From positions 13,675-56,456 of the forward strand of contig JAHBMJ010005084.1 in assembly GCA_018398765.1 (NCBI GenBank): 42,782 nt of DNA, in the 5' to 3' direction. Under the pieces are notes generated by a model that made no database searches, was not told the origin of the DNA, and saw only the letters and a list, made by a program, of their open reading frames with translations. The position numbers were made by a program, and so were the translations under genes. Origin of the DNA: Chromera velia. Lineage: Eukaryota > Sar > Chromeraceae. Shown piece after piece: positions 1-10,700 of this stretch. The stretch's first letter is position 1, and each line of letters starts with the position of its first letter.

Positions 1-2441
1 GGCAGTGTCAGAGAGGAGAACGCTTCCTCATTCCCTCCTTTCCTCCTATCCCCCTCTCTCCGGTTGGTTCCTGAAGAGGTAGGTGTGAGTGAAGGAAGGG
101 CAATGGAGGGAAGTGTGCCGACCAGGAGGAAAGGAAGGGACAGAGGAAGACAGACAAGATGAATAAATGCATGAAAAAACAATGCAGCGAGACGTCAGGC
201 AGCTGAGTAAAGATAAATGTGAAGAGATAAAGAGAGGGATCAAAATCAGGAGAGCAAAGGGCTCTCCAGTCGTTGAGAGAGAGGAACAAATAAATGAATG
301 AAATTCAATGAGTGAATGGATGGACGAACGGATGAAATGAAGCAGGCAAGCAGGAAATGAAGAAAGGAAGGAAGACAGCGAGAAGTGTGGAAAGAAAGGA
401 AAACACTCGATACAGACAGCAACGATGCCCCTCCCTGTTCAAATGGAATTTCGATGCGTCTTTGTAAAACAGAAAAAGAATCAGGAAAGGAGTGAAAGGG
501 TGTCTCTAAATGAGGCAAAACGTACGAGTGGGTACGGAAATGGACCGCCAGACACGGTGAGGAAATGAATCAATGTGCAGTTGAGTGAGTAAGATTCGTT
601 CCGCGTTGATTGAAGTCTAAAAGGGGAGGGGAGAAAGAAATATCGGACTGCCCCTATCACGATTGATCACATGAACCTTCCTTTTTTTTTCTTGTGAAAA
701 GAAACCGATGCGATGTTGGCACTCTGAACTTTCCTTCCTCTTTTCTTTTCCCTCCTTCTCTGGTTCTTCTGTGCTTTGTCTCGTGTTTGTGCAAACGTTT
801 CTTTCTCGGTTCCTCGCGCACATTTATTCAATTATGGGCTCCTTCAAACGTCCAGTGATTGACAAGTCTTCTTTCTTTCTTTTGTTTTGTTTGAAGGTGG
901 AAAATTCATCAAGGAAAGAGGAAAAAAGGGCGTGGTTCGTTCTATTCATTTCCTTTCTTTCTCACTCTTTCCTTTTTTCTTTTTTTTGGTTCTCATTCTC
1001 CTTTCTTCTCTTCTCTTCTCTTCTCTTCGCTGTGTCTCTATCGTCACAAACACAACTGAAGTTTTCTTTCTCTTTCTGCCTTTCCTCACTTACTTCGCAT
1101 CTATCCGTCTTCTCTTCTCTTCTCTCCTCTTGTCTTGTCTTGTCTTGTGTGTGCCTCAATCTGTCTGCCTCTCTCGTCTCGTCTTGTCTCGTCTTATCTC
1201 ATCTGTCGTCCTTTTCATCAGAGAAAATGATGCTCTCTCTTTCCTTTTCTTTCCTGTGTGTCATTTCCCACTACCCTCAATGAACGAAAAGCGTCGAATC
1301 GAAACGAAAAGACCGGGGGGGGGAGGAGAGGGAGAGGGGCGTCCCTTGTCCTTCCTGTCAGATCCCCTGCAGCTAAATGGGCGTTTGTTTTTATGCATGC
1401 ATGCATGTAAATGCATGCCTATGTGTGTCTTTTGTTTGGACAAGCCGTCGTCTTTCTGTCCTTGCTAATACGATCCATCTAGTCGGGTTGTTCTTGTTCA
1501 TGCAAAAAGACAGAGCCTGAAGAAGACTCCCGGAAAAGGAAAAAGACACTGACAGATCAGTCCTGAAAGAAAAGAAGTCACTCAATCAAAGTTCTATCCA
1601 TAGTGAGGGAGGAAGAGAGAAAAGAAAAAAACCAGAAGAATAATAAGGAAATCTATGAAGAATAATTGAGCAAAACGTGTGAAGAGATGCTGCATCGGAA
1701 AATTGGACAAGGACGAAAGAGGAGGGGAAAAAAAGAAAAATCAACATTGATGGTGATGGTTATAATGCCCATGAAACCAGCAGCCTGTCAATTCTTCTGA
1801 GTGCAACAAAGAGAGCATGCCGTCTTTCTGTTCCTCTCGACCCGACAATCTTCCAACAGGGCTGGGGGGGTCTCTTCTATTCATGCACGTGGTAGCTGTC
1901 TAGCTGTCTTCTTCCTCTAGGCAGTGAGCTCAAAGGTCGTACTGTCATTTGTGTTTTTCATCTCCTGAGTCGCCCCCCCAGGACATTATGGATGGTTGGA
2001 GGGGGATACCCAAAATGTCTTCTCTTTCTCGCTTCATTCTTCATTCCTCACATCTTTTCTTAAGTTCCCCTTCCTCTCTTTCTCCGTATCCATTCGGCTG
2101 TCTCTCTGTCTCTCTCTGCACTTCTGTTGTTTTTCTGTCCTGAGTGTCTGCCTGTCGTTCTTCCTGTCGATGAAGACGAATGAGGAAGTGAGTGGGTTGT
2201 GTGAGTGAGGAAGTGACCTCATGTTCGAGAAAAGAAGAGAAGCGTCGGTGACCAGACTGAACGGCGTTGTCACTGGGGGTAGGGGCTGTGATGAAGGAAG
2301 GCATCAGCGCATTGAAGCGCAGACTGGCGTGTTGTCACGAATACGGAGAAGAAGAGAAGGGAGGAAGGCCGACAAGGAAAAAAGTGGTCGATGACGCCTG
2401 ATAAGGAGACCATCCGGCAGAAACGAAAGAGGAAGGTAGTG

Positions 2442-2460
2442 AGTGTGTGTGTGTGTGTGT

Positions 2461-2505
<45 letters not shown>

Positions 2506-2506
2506 C

Positions 2507-2548
<42 letters not shown>
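2442..2548. repeat. Compound (GT)n-(GA)n microsatellite
   Basis: About 70 bases of nearly pure GT dinucleotides with one GTAT interruption and a short GCGCGCGTGCGT bridge pass directly into about 38 bases of GA dinucleotides. The same GT/GA (or CA/GA) pairing recurs at 29021-29157 inside an intron of the ankyrin gene. Confidence 0.95.
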
Positions 2549-2551
<3 letters not shown>

Positions 2552-3036
2552 CTGTAGAGACATTTCAGAGAGACGGCGAAAATGTGTATGGATGCATTCT
2601 CCGTTGAGATCCCACTCCATTCGTAAAGCGATTCTTCGTCGTGTAGACAGAGATGCCTGTCAATCTCTTCCTCTCCATGGATGTCCTTGCTTGCCTCTTT
2701 TCCTGCCCCCCTCTGTTTGACAATGAAAAGAAATAAAGAAAGCAAGAACAGCTGTTTGAAGGAAGGAAGGGAGGAAGGAAGGAAGGAAGCAGAGAAACGA
2801 GGCAGGCAGCGAAAGAATGCGGCATGAAGGGGGTCTCATGCAAGGAAAGGATCTGGTCAACTTGTGGCAGAAAGGTGGAAGCGAAGCAGGAAAGCTGAGA
2901 AAGTATGTGAGTTAGAGACAGACAGACAGACAGACAGAAAGAAAGAAAGAAAGAAAGAACAGAAGGGGGGAAAGGAAAGTAGACAAAAAAGACGAAGACG
3001 CAGCTCTGCCGAACGAAATATTTACCTTGGATCGTC

Positions 3037-3040
<4 letters not shown>

Positions 3041-3068
<28 letters not shown>
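3041..3068. repeat. (CA)n microsatellite truncated by the assembly gap
   Basis: A run of CA dinucleotides continues right up to the first N at 3069, so its true length is unknown. It probably caused the gap. Confidence 0.9.
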
Positions 3069-3383
3069 NNNNNNNNNNNNNNNNNNNNNNNNNNNNNNNN
3101 NNNNNNNNNNNNNNNNNNNNNNNNNNNNNNNNNNNNNNNNNNNNNNNNNNNNNNNNNNNNNNNNNNNNNNNNNNNNNNNNNNNNNNNNNNNNNNNNNNNN
3201 NNNNNNNNNNNNNNNNNNNNNNNNNNNNNNNNNNNNNNNNNNNNNNNNNNNNNNNNNNNNNNNNNNNNNNNNNNNNNNNNNNNNNNNNNNNNNNNNNNNN
3301 NNNNNNNNNNNNNNNNNNNNNNNNNNNNNNNNNNNNNNNNNNNNNNNNNNNNNNNNNNNNNNNNNNNNNNNNNNNNNNNNNNN
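3069..3383. other. Assembly gap (315 N)
   Basis: An unbroken run of N bases, bordered by a (CA)n repeat on the left and a run of nine or more G on the right. Both flanks are typical assembly breakpoints. Confidence 0.99.
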
Positions 3384-6272
3384 GGGGGGGGGAGAAACAG
3401 AGAGCGCATACAACGACGTAAACGGCTTGATTGTCGTTCCGCACATTGTGTGGATGTACAATGGTTTAAACAGTTTCGTGGTTCGGTTTCCTTTGAGGCT
3501 TTTTTCTTCTACCTGTGTCGCTTTTTGGTTTTTAAGTGCGAGTGTGGGTGTGCTTGTGTGTGTCTCTCTGTTCTGTGGCGGTTGCACTCAATCCTGTGTT
3601 GCAAGTGTTGTGTCAATCTTCTTCGTGTGATTCATGCGTTACTCTTTCCGATTGTTTCCGCAGTACTCTCTCTCACCTTGTCGTCGCTGATGCCTCGCCC
3701 GTCTCTCTGAAATTGTTCGAGAGATGCCGACCGTTGAAGCGGGACATTGACACAAGGTCATGCACTCTTTCTCTCTCTCTTTCACACACGCACACACACA
3801 CACACACACACAGAGACTGAGTGGATATGAGTGAAGTCAGCAGGCGAAAGGAAAGAGATGAAAGCCCCTGCGTGTGTGCACCTACTTCTGTTTGCGCGAT
3901 TTTCCCTTCCCATTCTCAGACAGAGAGCGGGAGCATGCAAGCGAGAGAGGGGGGGGGGGAGGGAGAAAGAAAAATCAAAGATTCGAAAAGGAAAGGCAAC
4001 GAGAAGAGAGCATTCGAATGCAAATTTGTTGTGCAAATCTTTGTGAAAGAGAGAGAGAGAGAGAAAGTTGCGTTGACTGTCTGCTTGGTGTATTGATAGG
4101 ATGAGGACATCAGATGGGACAAAAGCAGCATGCGCAGTACGGATTTGAGAGAGGGGGGAAAAGGGCACTAAAGCTTACTTTTCATTTGTCTCGTCGGTGT
4201 GTCTTAGGATCATCGACGCAGCGAGAAAGACAAAAACAGAGAGGTACCACTAGGATACTCACTTTCTTTGGAAACAAATCCATAGGAGGCGGGGGGGGAA
4301 GGGTGGGGCGGTGTTAGGGTAAAACTACAAAGGTGAGTACTAGGGGAAGTGGCTGTTTGCACGAGTCCGGCAGTAAATATATATACTTGGAAGGAATGGA
4401 TGCGATGAAGTTGGTCCACTCAACGGTGGGTCAGGAAGTCAGTCGGTTTGTCTTTTTCTCCTTCCCTTTTGTCATCTCTCTGATGAAGTGGTGCATGCAA
4501 GGTACGTGCACACAGACAGATAGATAGACAGACAGACGGATGGGCAGACGGTCGATTGAGATGTGTTGTAAACGTGTGAGTGGGTGAGTGAGTGAGTGAG
4601 TGAGTGAACATGTGGACTCTTCTGTAGTCAGTCAAGTCATTCAGTGACTTGCCAGGCAGGAACAGATACCACACTGGAAGACCGTGATCATTTTGCTGCA
4701 CGTGAAGGAGACAGAAAGCGGAATGAAAGGCAAAAGCTTTCATTCAAACGCCCAAGCTGTCTACTTCTCCTCTGTGCCATGCATGCGTGACGTTCTCTTG
4801 CAAAGCCCCCCTGCGAGGATTTTTAATTGCCTTTCATTTGTCTCGAGCAGGGAGTGAGGGGGGGAAGAGGAAAGTCAGGAAAGGAGAGGATAGCCTTCCT
4901 TTTTTTCTCTATTTCTTTCATCGATGCGGATCTGGTCTCCATGGGTCAAAAGAGACATAAAGACAGCCCTTTCGAAAACGGAAGGGACGATCATTAAAGA
5001 CTGAAGAAGATTGGGCAGAGAGAGAGAGAGAGATTATGGAAAGATGGTACTTTCAGGATCGCAATCGAAACTAGAATCGAAAAGCCTCTTCATAAGACAG
5101 CTACGTACGTATACGTTGTCGATGCCTGTTACGGTAAAAGAGTTGAAAGCAGGTTACTTAAATTTACTTAAATTTTGTGGCTCAGAAAGTTAATATGTCA
5201 AAACAAAAAGCTAGGCGATAGGCCGGGCAGACGGATAAACAGACAGATATAATGATAAACTAGTAGGGAGGGAGAGTAACAAGAAGAGAAAGAGTACAGA
5301 CAATAATAGACAGTAATAAAATTTTAAACAACTTTATCTAATTTTTTCTATGGTTGTATAGCTGTATGGTTATATCAATTCTTCTTATATTTTTAAAAAA
5401 TATCATTGAACTCCTTTCATTATTCTTTGCTTTACTTAACTTTATATATTTTTATATTTGGAGCAACATGATTGTATGGTAAGTGAATGCGTGTCTGTCT
5501 CGCTTGTTTTTTGACATGTAGTGGTTACCCAAAGTGCTTGAAAGTGACCAGAAACTAGGATAAAGGAATGGTAATCAATGATATGGGGATACAACAAGAA
5601 AAATAACAAAATTCAGATGTAAAGCTTCGGTTCCATCCGTTAGCACAGTTCAGCGGATCGAACATGAGGGGTACGTTCGCTTCTCTTTCTCCTGCAGAAG
5701 GAGATGTCGGAAGTAGTCGGAAGAGACAGTATGGAGACGTTTAGAAGAAAGAGTGAAAGAAAATCGGGCCCCGGCATGCTCCTTCTTCTGCGCGGCGCCG
5801 CGGGCCCGGGCACGGACCAGCGGTCCTCTGGCGGCATTCATGCATGCATAGGCAGTGGGGAACCCTGTGCATGCGCCATGGCAATTAACTCACGCCGACA
5901 AGTGCGTATCATTCGTTGAACCCCCAAAGCTTCGTCTCTGACATTCTCTGACGAAGCTGCTCAATTGTGCCTCTCTGACTACCAAACTGGGCGTAGACGG
6001 GTGGATTCCTTCTGTTTCCTAGTTGCAATCCGCCAGGAATTTCAGACCTGATGATGATCAAACAGAGAAATCAAGACGTCGAGGAAGGAGCGAAGCCGAT
6101 TTGACTTAGGTAATTTTTCAGTCAGATCCTTCCCTCTCGGCTATTTCCAGACAGTCACTTGTGGTTTAGTAGTGAGGAATACCGTTGGAGGGAGGGGAAT
6201 TGGCAAATTTGGAGAGGAGGGGTTGATTGACAGAGACGTGAGAGGACGCGCTTGCAGGCGGCTAGAGCTAGG
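3384..6272. other. Intergenic region: simple repeats, then an AT-rich stretch; no supported gene
   Basis: From 3384 to about 4700 the sequence is microsatellite-rich: CA at about 3785-3812, GAGA near 4050, GACA/GATA near 4515-4540 and GTGA at about 4575-4608. From about 5200 to 5640 it becomes AT-rich. From 5640 to 6270 it is more balanced and probably holds the promoter and 5' UTR of the + strand gene at 6273; TGCATGCA lies at about 5840-5850 within it. No conserved-looking frame was found. Confidence 0.55.
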
Positions 6273-7496
6273 ATGTTGGCTTTCCGCGCTTCAGGAACCC
6301 GCTCCAGCCTGCATGGTCGCATTTTGCCTGCTGCCCCCTTTGCTGGAGCCTCGCGTCTCGTCCGCCTGGACCAGATCGATTCCCCGTCTCCGCAGACCGT
6401 TTCTTTTTCGTCTCTTTCATTTCCCGTCTCCGACCTCAGACGGAGCTCTCCGTCTCTGCCCATCCTTCCCCAAACCGACGGGACCATCCCCTCAGTCCCT
6501 GACTGCCGTCTCCAGTTCGCCTACTCCCAGTACAGACACCACTCTGGTCTGTACAAGAGCGGGTCCTCTTCAGAGTTCAACCCCAGGGGAAACCAACCCA
6601 TCGGACTGCTAGGAGACGGGACCAGTAGAAGGGCCCGGGAAGGAAGGGCACGCCGGGGTCCCATGGACAGACTAGCTGATGTCTTCTCAGTCTTGTCTGA
6701 ATCCAGAGTGACCGAGCTAATTGGAGACCGGTACACATCATTTCAGCAGGAGAGGGGGGAAAGAAAGAAAAACGAGGCATTTCGTTATACGACGGACTTG
6801 ATGATGGAGACCCCTGGCAAGTTTACATACAGGGCATTTTTGAAGATGCTCAGAAAATTGGCTGAACACAACCTTGCGGGGGAGGATGTCGTGTCGCGAG
6901 TGCGCAAGAGGTTGAGTCCAAAAGAGGACGAATCGATGTCCGAATTGAAGAAACGAATCCGAATGTTAGAGGCAATGACCCCAGACGAATTGGATTCAGA
7001 TCAGCGAGAGATCTTCAGTCACTCTGCCCTCAAACTCATTGCAGAGGCTGCAGAATCTGAAAAGCGTGACGTTGAGCAGTTGCTCTCTGAGCATGAGCAA
7101 CGGAAAGTTATTCGTTCCTGGTTCATGAGACGGAAGGAATTAGGCATTCCCCTACCGCGGGATCAAGAGGAGTTGCAAGATTACGCCAAAGTGGATGTGC
7201 CCCGATTCTACGCCTCTAAGGCTTTCGGAGCCCAACAGGACCCGATAGATGACAGAGACGGGAGGAAGCTTCCGAAATCCTCCCGATGGAGACGGGTGTG
7301 GTTGGCACAGCGATCAGTTGTGCCGAAGGTCACGTATTGGATGAAACATATTCCAAGTAAGCACTTCGATCGATGGAGAAAAAATTATATGGGGGTGAAG
7401 CACGTGAGGGGTGTGAATGGACCGAGCGGTTTTTGGGTGCGGCAGTTGGGGAAGAGCGCTCCAGAGTTCACACGGAAACACGGAGTCCTCCCATGA
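6273..7496 (+). CDS. Probable mitochondrial protein with an SRP54 M-domain-like region
   Basis: A single uninterrupted frame of 407 residues. I chose the first ATG at 6273; the frame is open upstream but has only a TTG there. The N-terminus (MLAFRASGTRSSLHGRIL) is rich in Arg and Ser without acids, like a mitochondrial presequence. Residues about 180-280 resemble the signal-peptide-binding M domain of SRP54/Ffh in order and spacing: GKFTYRAFL (family GKFTL-D), then ESMSELKKRIRMLEAM with TPDELDSD (family KK-MTIMDSMT-EEL), then RDVEQLL. The family RNA-contact motif SRxxRIxxGSG is absent; HSALKLIAEAAES stands in its place. There is no GTPase NG domain. The basic, Trp-rich C-terminal third is unrecognised. 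It probably acts in mitochondrial protein insertion or on the mitoribosome; that role is inference. The gene converges on the receptor gene at 8618. Confidence 0.8.
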   Translation: MLAFRASGTRSSLHGRILPAAPFAGASRLVRLDQIDSPSPQTVSFSSLSFPVSDLRRSSPSLPILPQTDGTIPSVPDCRLQFAYSQYRHHSGLYKSGSSSEFNPRGNQPIGLLGDGTSRRAREGRARRGPMDRLADVFSVLSESRVTELIGDRYTSFQQERGERKKNEAFRYTTDLMMETPGKFTYRAFLKMLRKLAEHNLAGEDVVSRVRKRLSPKEDESMSELKKRIRMLEAMTPDELDSDQREIFSHSALKLIAEAAESEKRDVEQLLSEHEQRKVIRSWFMRRKELGIPLPRDQEELQDYAKVDVPRFYASKAFGAQQDPIDDRDGRKLPKSSRWRRVWLAQRSVVPKVTYWMKHIPSKHFDRWRKNYMGVKHVRGVNGPSGFWVRQLGKSAPEFTRKHGVLP

Positions 7497-8617
7497 CCAT
7501 GTATGTCAATCAGAACAGTCGATATTGATCGGGCGGGAATGCATACATAGAGTGGAATTAATGGATGAACCAACATTCATGTCAGCGGGGTTAGATCCCA
7601 ACAGAAATTTCAGCAGCAGTCCATGGTATGTGTCTCTTCAAAGTTGTTCATATCTTTTTTTTTGGCGACGAATTGAAATTGGCGTTCTTCGTAGTTGTAG
7701 ATTAGTAGTAGTCTGACTAGTGACAGTGGCTGCTAGCCTGCTACTAGGAGTGATTAGTGATTGTACCAAGATTTCCAGCCAGCTTATTGACATCTTTTGC
7801 ATACAATTTGAGCTACATATTCATATTTATCATTAATATTTCATATTTTTAATTATATTGCATGCAAGCTTCTAATTCTTACTTTAGTTCTTAGTACCGT
7901 ATATACAGTAAATTTTAAACTAATTCAAACCTAGATTTAAACTCAACTTACTCAAGCTTTTCTACAAATTAAGTTCCAGAAAGTTCCAAACAAATTTATG
8001 AGGCAAATTGGAATTGGAAAAAAATATATTAAACTAGGGGTATTACAGAGAAAAAAAAAAAAAACTCTCTTTGTCAGGTACATTTTTTTTTTCTTTTCTA
8101 AAACAACTGTTGTTTATAATTAGTACCTGTAAATTGCACGGGTGTTGCACAAGTATTACAAGGTGTTGTAGGCAAAAAAAAAAGAAAAAAAAAGCAGATA
8201 ACTCGTTTTTCTATAGATTTTTTTTTTTTGCTGTGACATGTCTATAGATATTAAATTATATAAAAATATTTTTTGTGTTTATAAGTTTAAAAAATGGAGA
8301 ATTGTTCAAAAATATTGAAAATAAAATTTGTTAAGTCAAATGGATAGGATATTTTTAAATATACATGTTCTTTCGTAGGTTCTTTCAAGTTTAAGTTTTT
8401 TCAAGTTAATTAATGTCAGAAAAACAATAGAATTTAAATACTAAGAAAAAAAAAAAAATGAAAAACGTTTCTGAGAAATATTTTAGGGACAATTCTGGCA
8501 GCATCTGGCTAAGTTTCAGGAAGGCACTGATATATGCCGCCATAAATATATACAGACGTGACGCTACATGCTGCCACTATAATATTCTGGGCTACATCTC
8601 GTTTTTTGGTTTAAGCG
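7497..8617. other. AT-rich convergent intergenic spacer
   Basis: The spacer between two facing 3' ends. From about 7780 to 8460 it is strongly AT-rich with several poly-A and poly-T tracts, unlike the purine-rich sequence elsewhere. It should contain both polyadenylation regions. No RNA gene or coding frame is recognisable. Confidence 0.7.
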
Positions 8618-10587
8618 CTAGCTTTCGGACTCGGATACACTTTTTTTTGGATCTCCTTGTGTTTCTGGTGCAACTCTATTTTGCACGTCGTCAATCTCGG
8701 CTGGCGCCTTCCCGCGTCTGTCAGGTCGAGACAGGGGGAGAGTTAGGAGGAGAGACAGGGGGGCAGAAAGATCGACGTCAGACGATTTATCTTGACAATC
8801 GCTTGTGCGCTCACCCATCTCTTCTCTCTCTCCGTCTCCCTCTTTCCAGTCAGAAAGAGTGTCTATAAGAACGCTGCCCTCCTCTGAGGGAACTTCCTCC
8901 TCCCGGAGGTTTCCCTCGCCGTCTCCTTCCTCCTCTTCCTGAAGACACTCCATGCCCTTCTCGTCTCCATCAACGGACGACAAGGCATACGGAGCCACCC
9001 TCTTCCATCCTGCAGGAATGACGCACGCATCAGAAGTAGCCAAGAGGAGATGCTGAGTCCTTGGAGTGTTGCAAACGCCCAAAATGGCATAATGCACACT
9101 TTTTGAGATCTGCTTACAAGAGACACTTCTTGTCTTTGAAACTGTGGTAGAGAGAGAAACTTAACGCCGTCTTTCGGCCTGAACGTCAGCAGGAAAACTG
9201 CCAAGAAGTGCTCAATATCCTTGTGGTTGCCTGAGCCACTTCAAAGACTGTCCGCATTACATGGCCTTCTTCCTCTCAGTCCATGCACCCATGCGTTCCC
9301 CTTTGGACATCCGTGCATTTTGCAATCGGGTTGCGTGCATATGCTGGTTTCCCTTCCTTCATTCCCCTACGTACCGAATTGAAAGAGCACAAAGACGAAG
9401 GGCAGGCACATGATGACGGTGTTGAAGGTCGGGAGCTGCAATTTATTTTGGAAGCAGAAAGGGGTGTTTCGACTGGTGTGTACTACACACTCCAGAGAGA
9501 CTTCAATGTTCTCGTGTGCCATGCGAAGATGTCCCTTTTGATCGAAAGCACTGCAAATGTGCATTTGAAGGGAGTAGGACTCACAGAGAGAATGCCGAGC
9601 TGGTGTTTGTACAAGAGAAATTGTATTAAAATAGAACGAGTAGACGAAAGATTGTTCGACGGATTTTGTATTTGGATTGCGCCATTAAAAACACATCCAT
9701 TCAGTCAGGAGAAAAGTGTGACTGACGAATACGTTGTGGTAGGACACAAAACTTTGGCTTCTCTCCATGGCAGCGTGTCTCTCCTGCAGGCAGAGAAATG
9801 GGAAGAAAATTAGGTCATGCGCAGAGAAAAGCTCGGGAAAACACAGCGAGGGTGTGTGCACTGTATTGTGTGTCGATAGCAGGGAGAACGAAGGGTTGAA
9901 GGGAAGAAGGGAGGCGGTGAGAATTGTTCTGACATCTCGTATGCAGAACTGCAAAATTAAGGCAGCACATCTATCCCACAGCTCACTTACTTCCCTTTCA
10001 CGATATTGAGACTCAAACTGTTCCATCTGAAAGCTGTCGCGACTATTCTGCAGTCTCAGTGAGAAGGGACGACAGAACTTGCCCCCCTCTTCGTTCCTCC
10101 AGTTTTCTCACAGAAAACTCAGGTACTACGCAGACACTCACGAAGAAGCCGACCGACCAACCGACCGCCGTGCTTTTCTTGGTGGCAGAAAGGAGCACCA
10201 GGCTGAAGAGGCACGCGGTTTCTGTCCAGTTGTCCCACTTGTCTTTGAAAGGGCTGCATAGAATGCAGAGCAGAAAAACAAACGACGCGACGCAACCTTG
10301 TCTCTATGCAAGGTTTCAGACAAAAAGTGAGGAGGACAAGGTGCTGCAGCACAGGATTAAAAGACGCCCTTAATTGTGATCGGGGCCAAGGCCGCACTGG
10401 ACCCATGCATGTGCCGGCCAGAAGAATGAATGCCCCCCTTCCACTGACCATACAGTGAGATGCAACACGAGAAAGGCCGAGCAGAGAAGAAATACGAGTC
10501 TCTGCTCGAACAGCTCTTTCTCCGTCACGGCACAGACAAAGAGGACGGAGAGACGACGAGCCATCATTGTGGCATCCCACCTGCACG

Positions 10588-10624
<37 letters not shown>

Positions 10625-10625
10625 T

Positions 10626-10700
<75 letters not shown>

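Larger units (their letters stand above)
1..3068. other. Low-complexity region without a supported gene
   Basis: The + strand is purine-rich (GAAGG, GAAA, GAGA runs), with pyrimidine-rich sequence between about 720 and 1260 made of repeated TTCTCTTCTC and CTTGTCTTGT. Open frames here translate to Ser/Phe/Leu/Arg-rich compositional protein with no domain-like pattern and no chain of splice-compatible exons. TGCATGCA copies occur near 1394-1405. The texture matches the microsatellite-rich introns of the minus-strand genes further right, so this could be intron or spacer of a gene beyond the left edge. I see nothing codable with confidence. Confidence 0.6.

Noticed and set aside
708..1468. Two overlapping + frames of about 190 codons
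   Set aside because: They translate a repetitive CTTTTCTC pyrimidine tract into Ser/Phe/Leu-rich sequence. Both frames are open at once, which is expected from composition.
4311..4322. TTAGGG-like sequence
   Set aside because: It is a single copy with no tandem array, so not telomeric.
4649..4695. Possible isolated minus-strand exon (TGCAG acceptor, GTCACT donor, frame QNDHGLPVWYLFLPGK)
   Set aside because: It looks exon-like, but no phase-compatible partner exons were found on either side.
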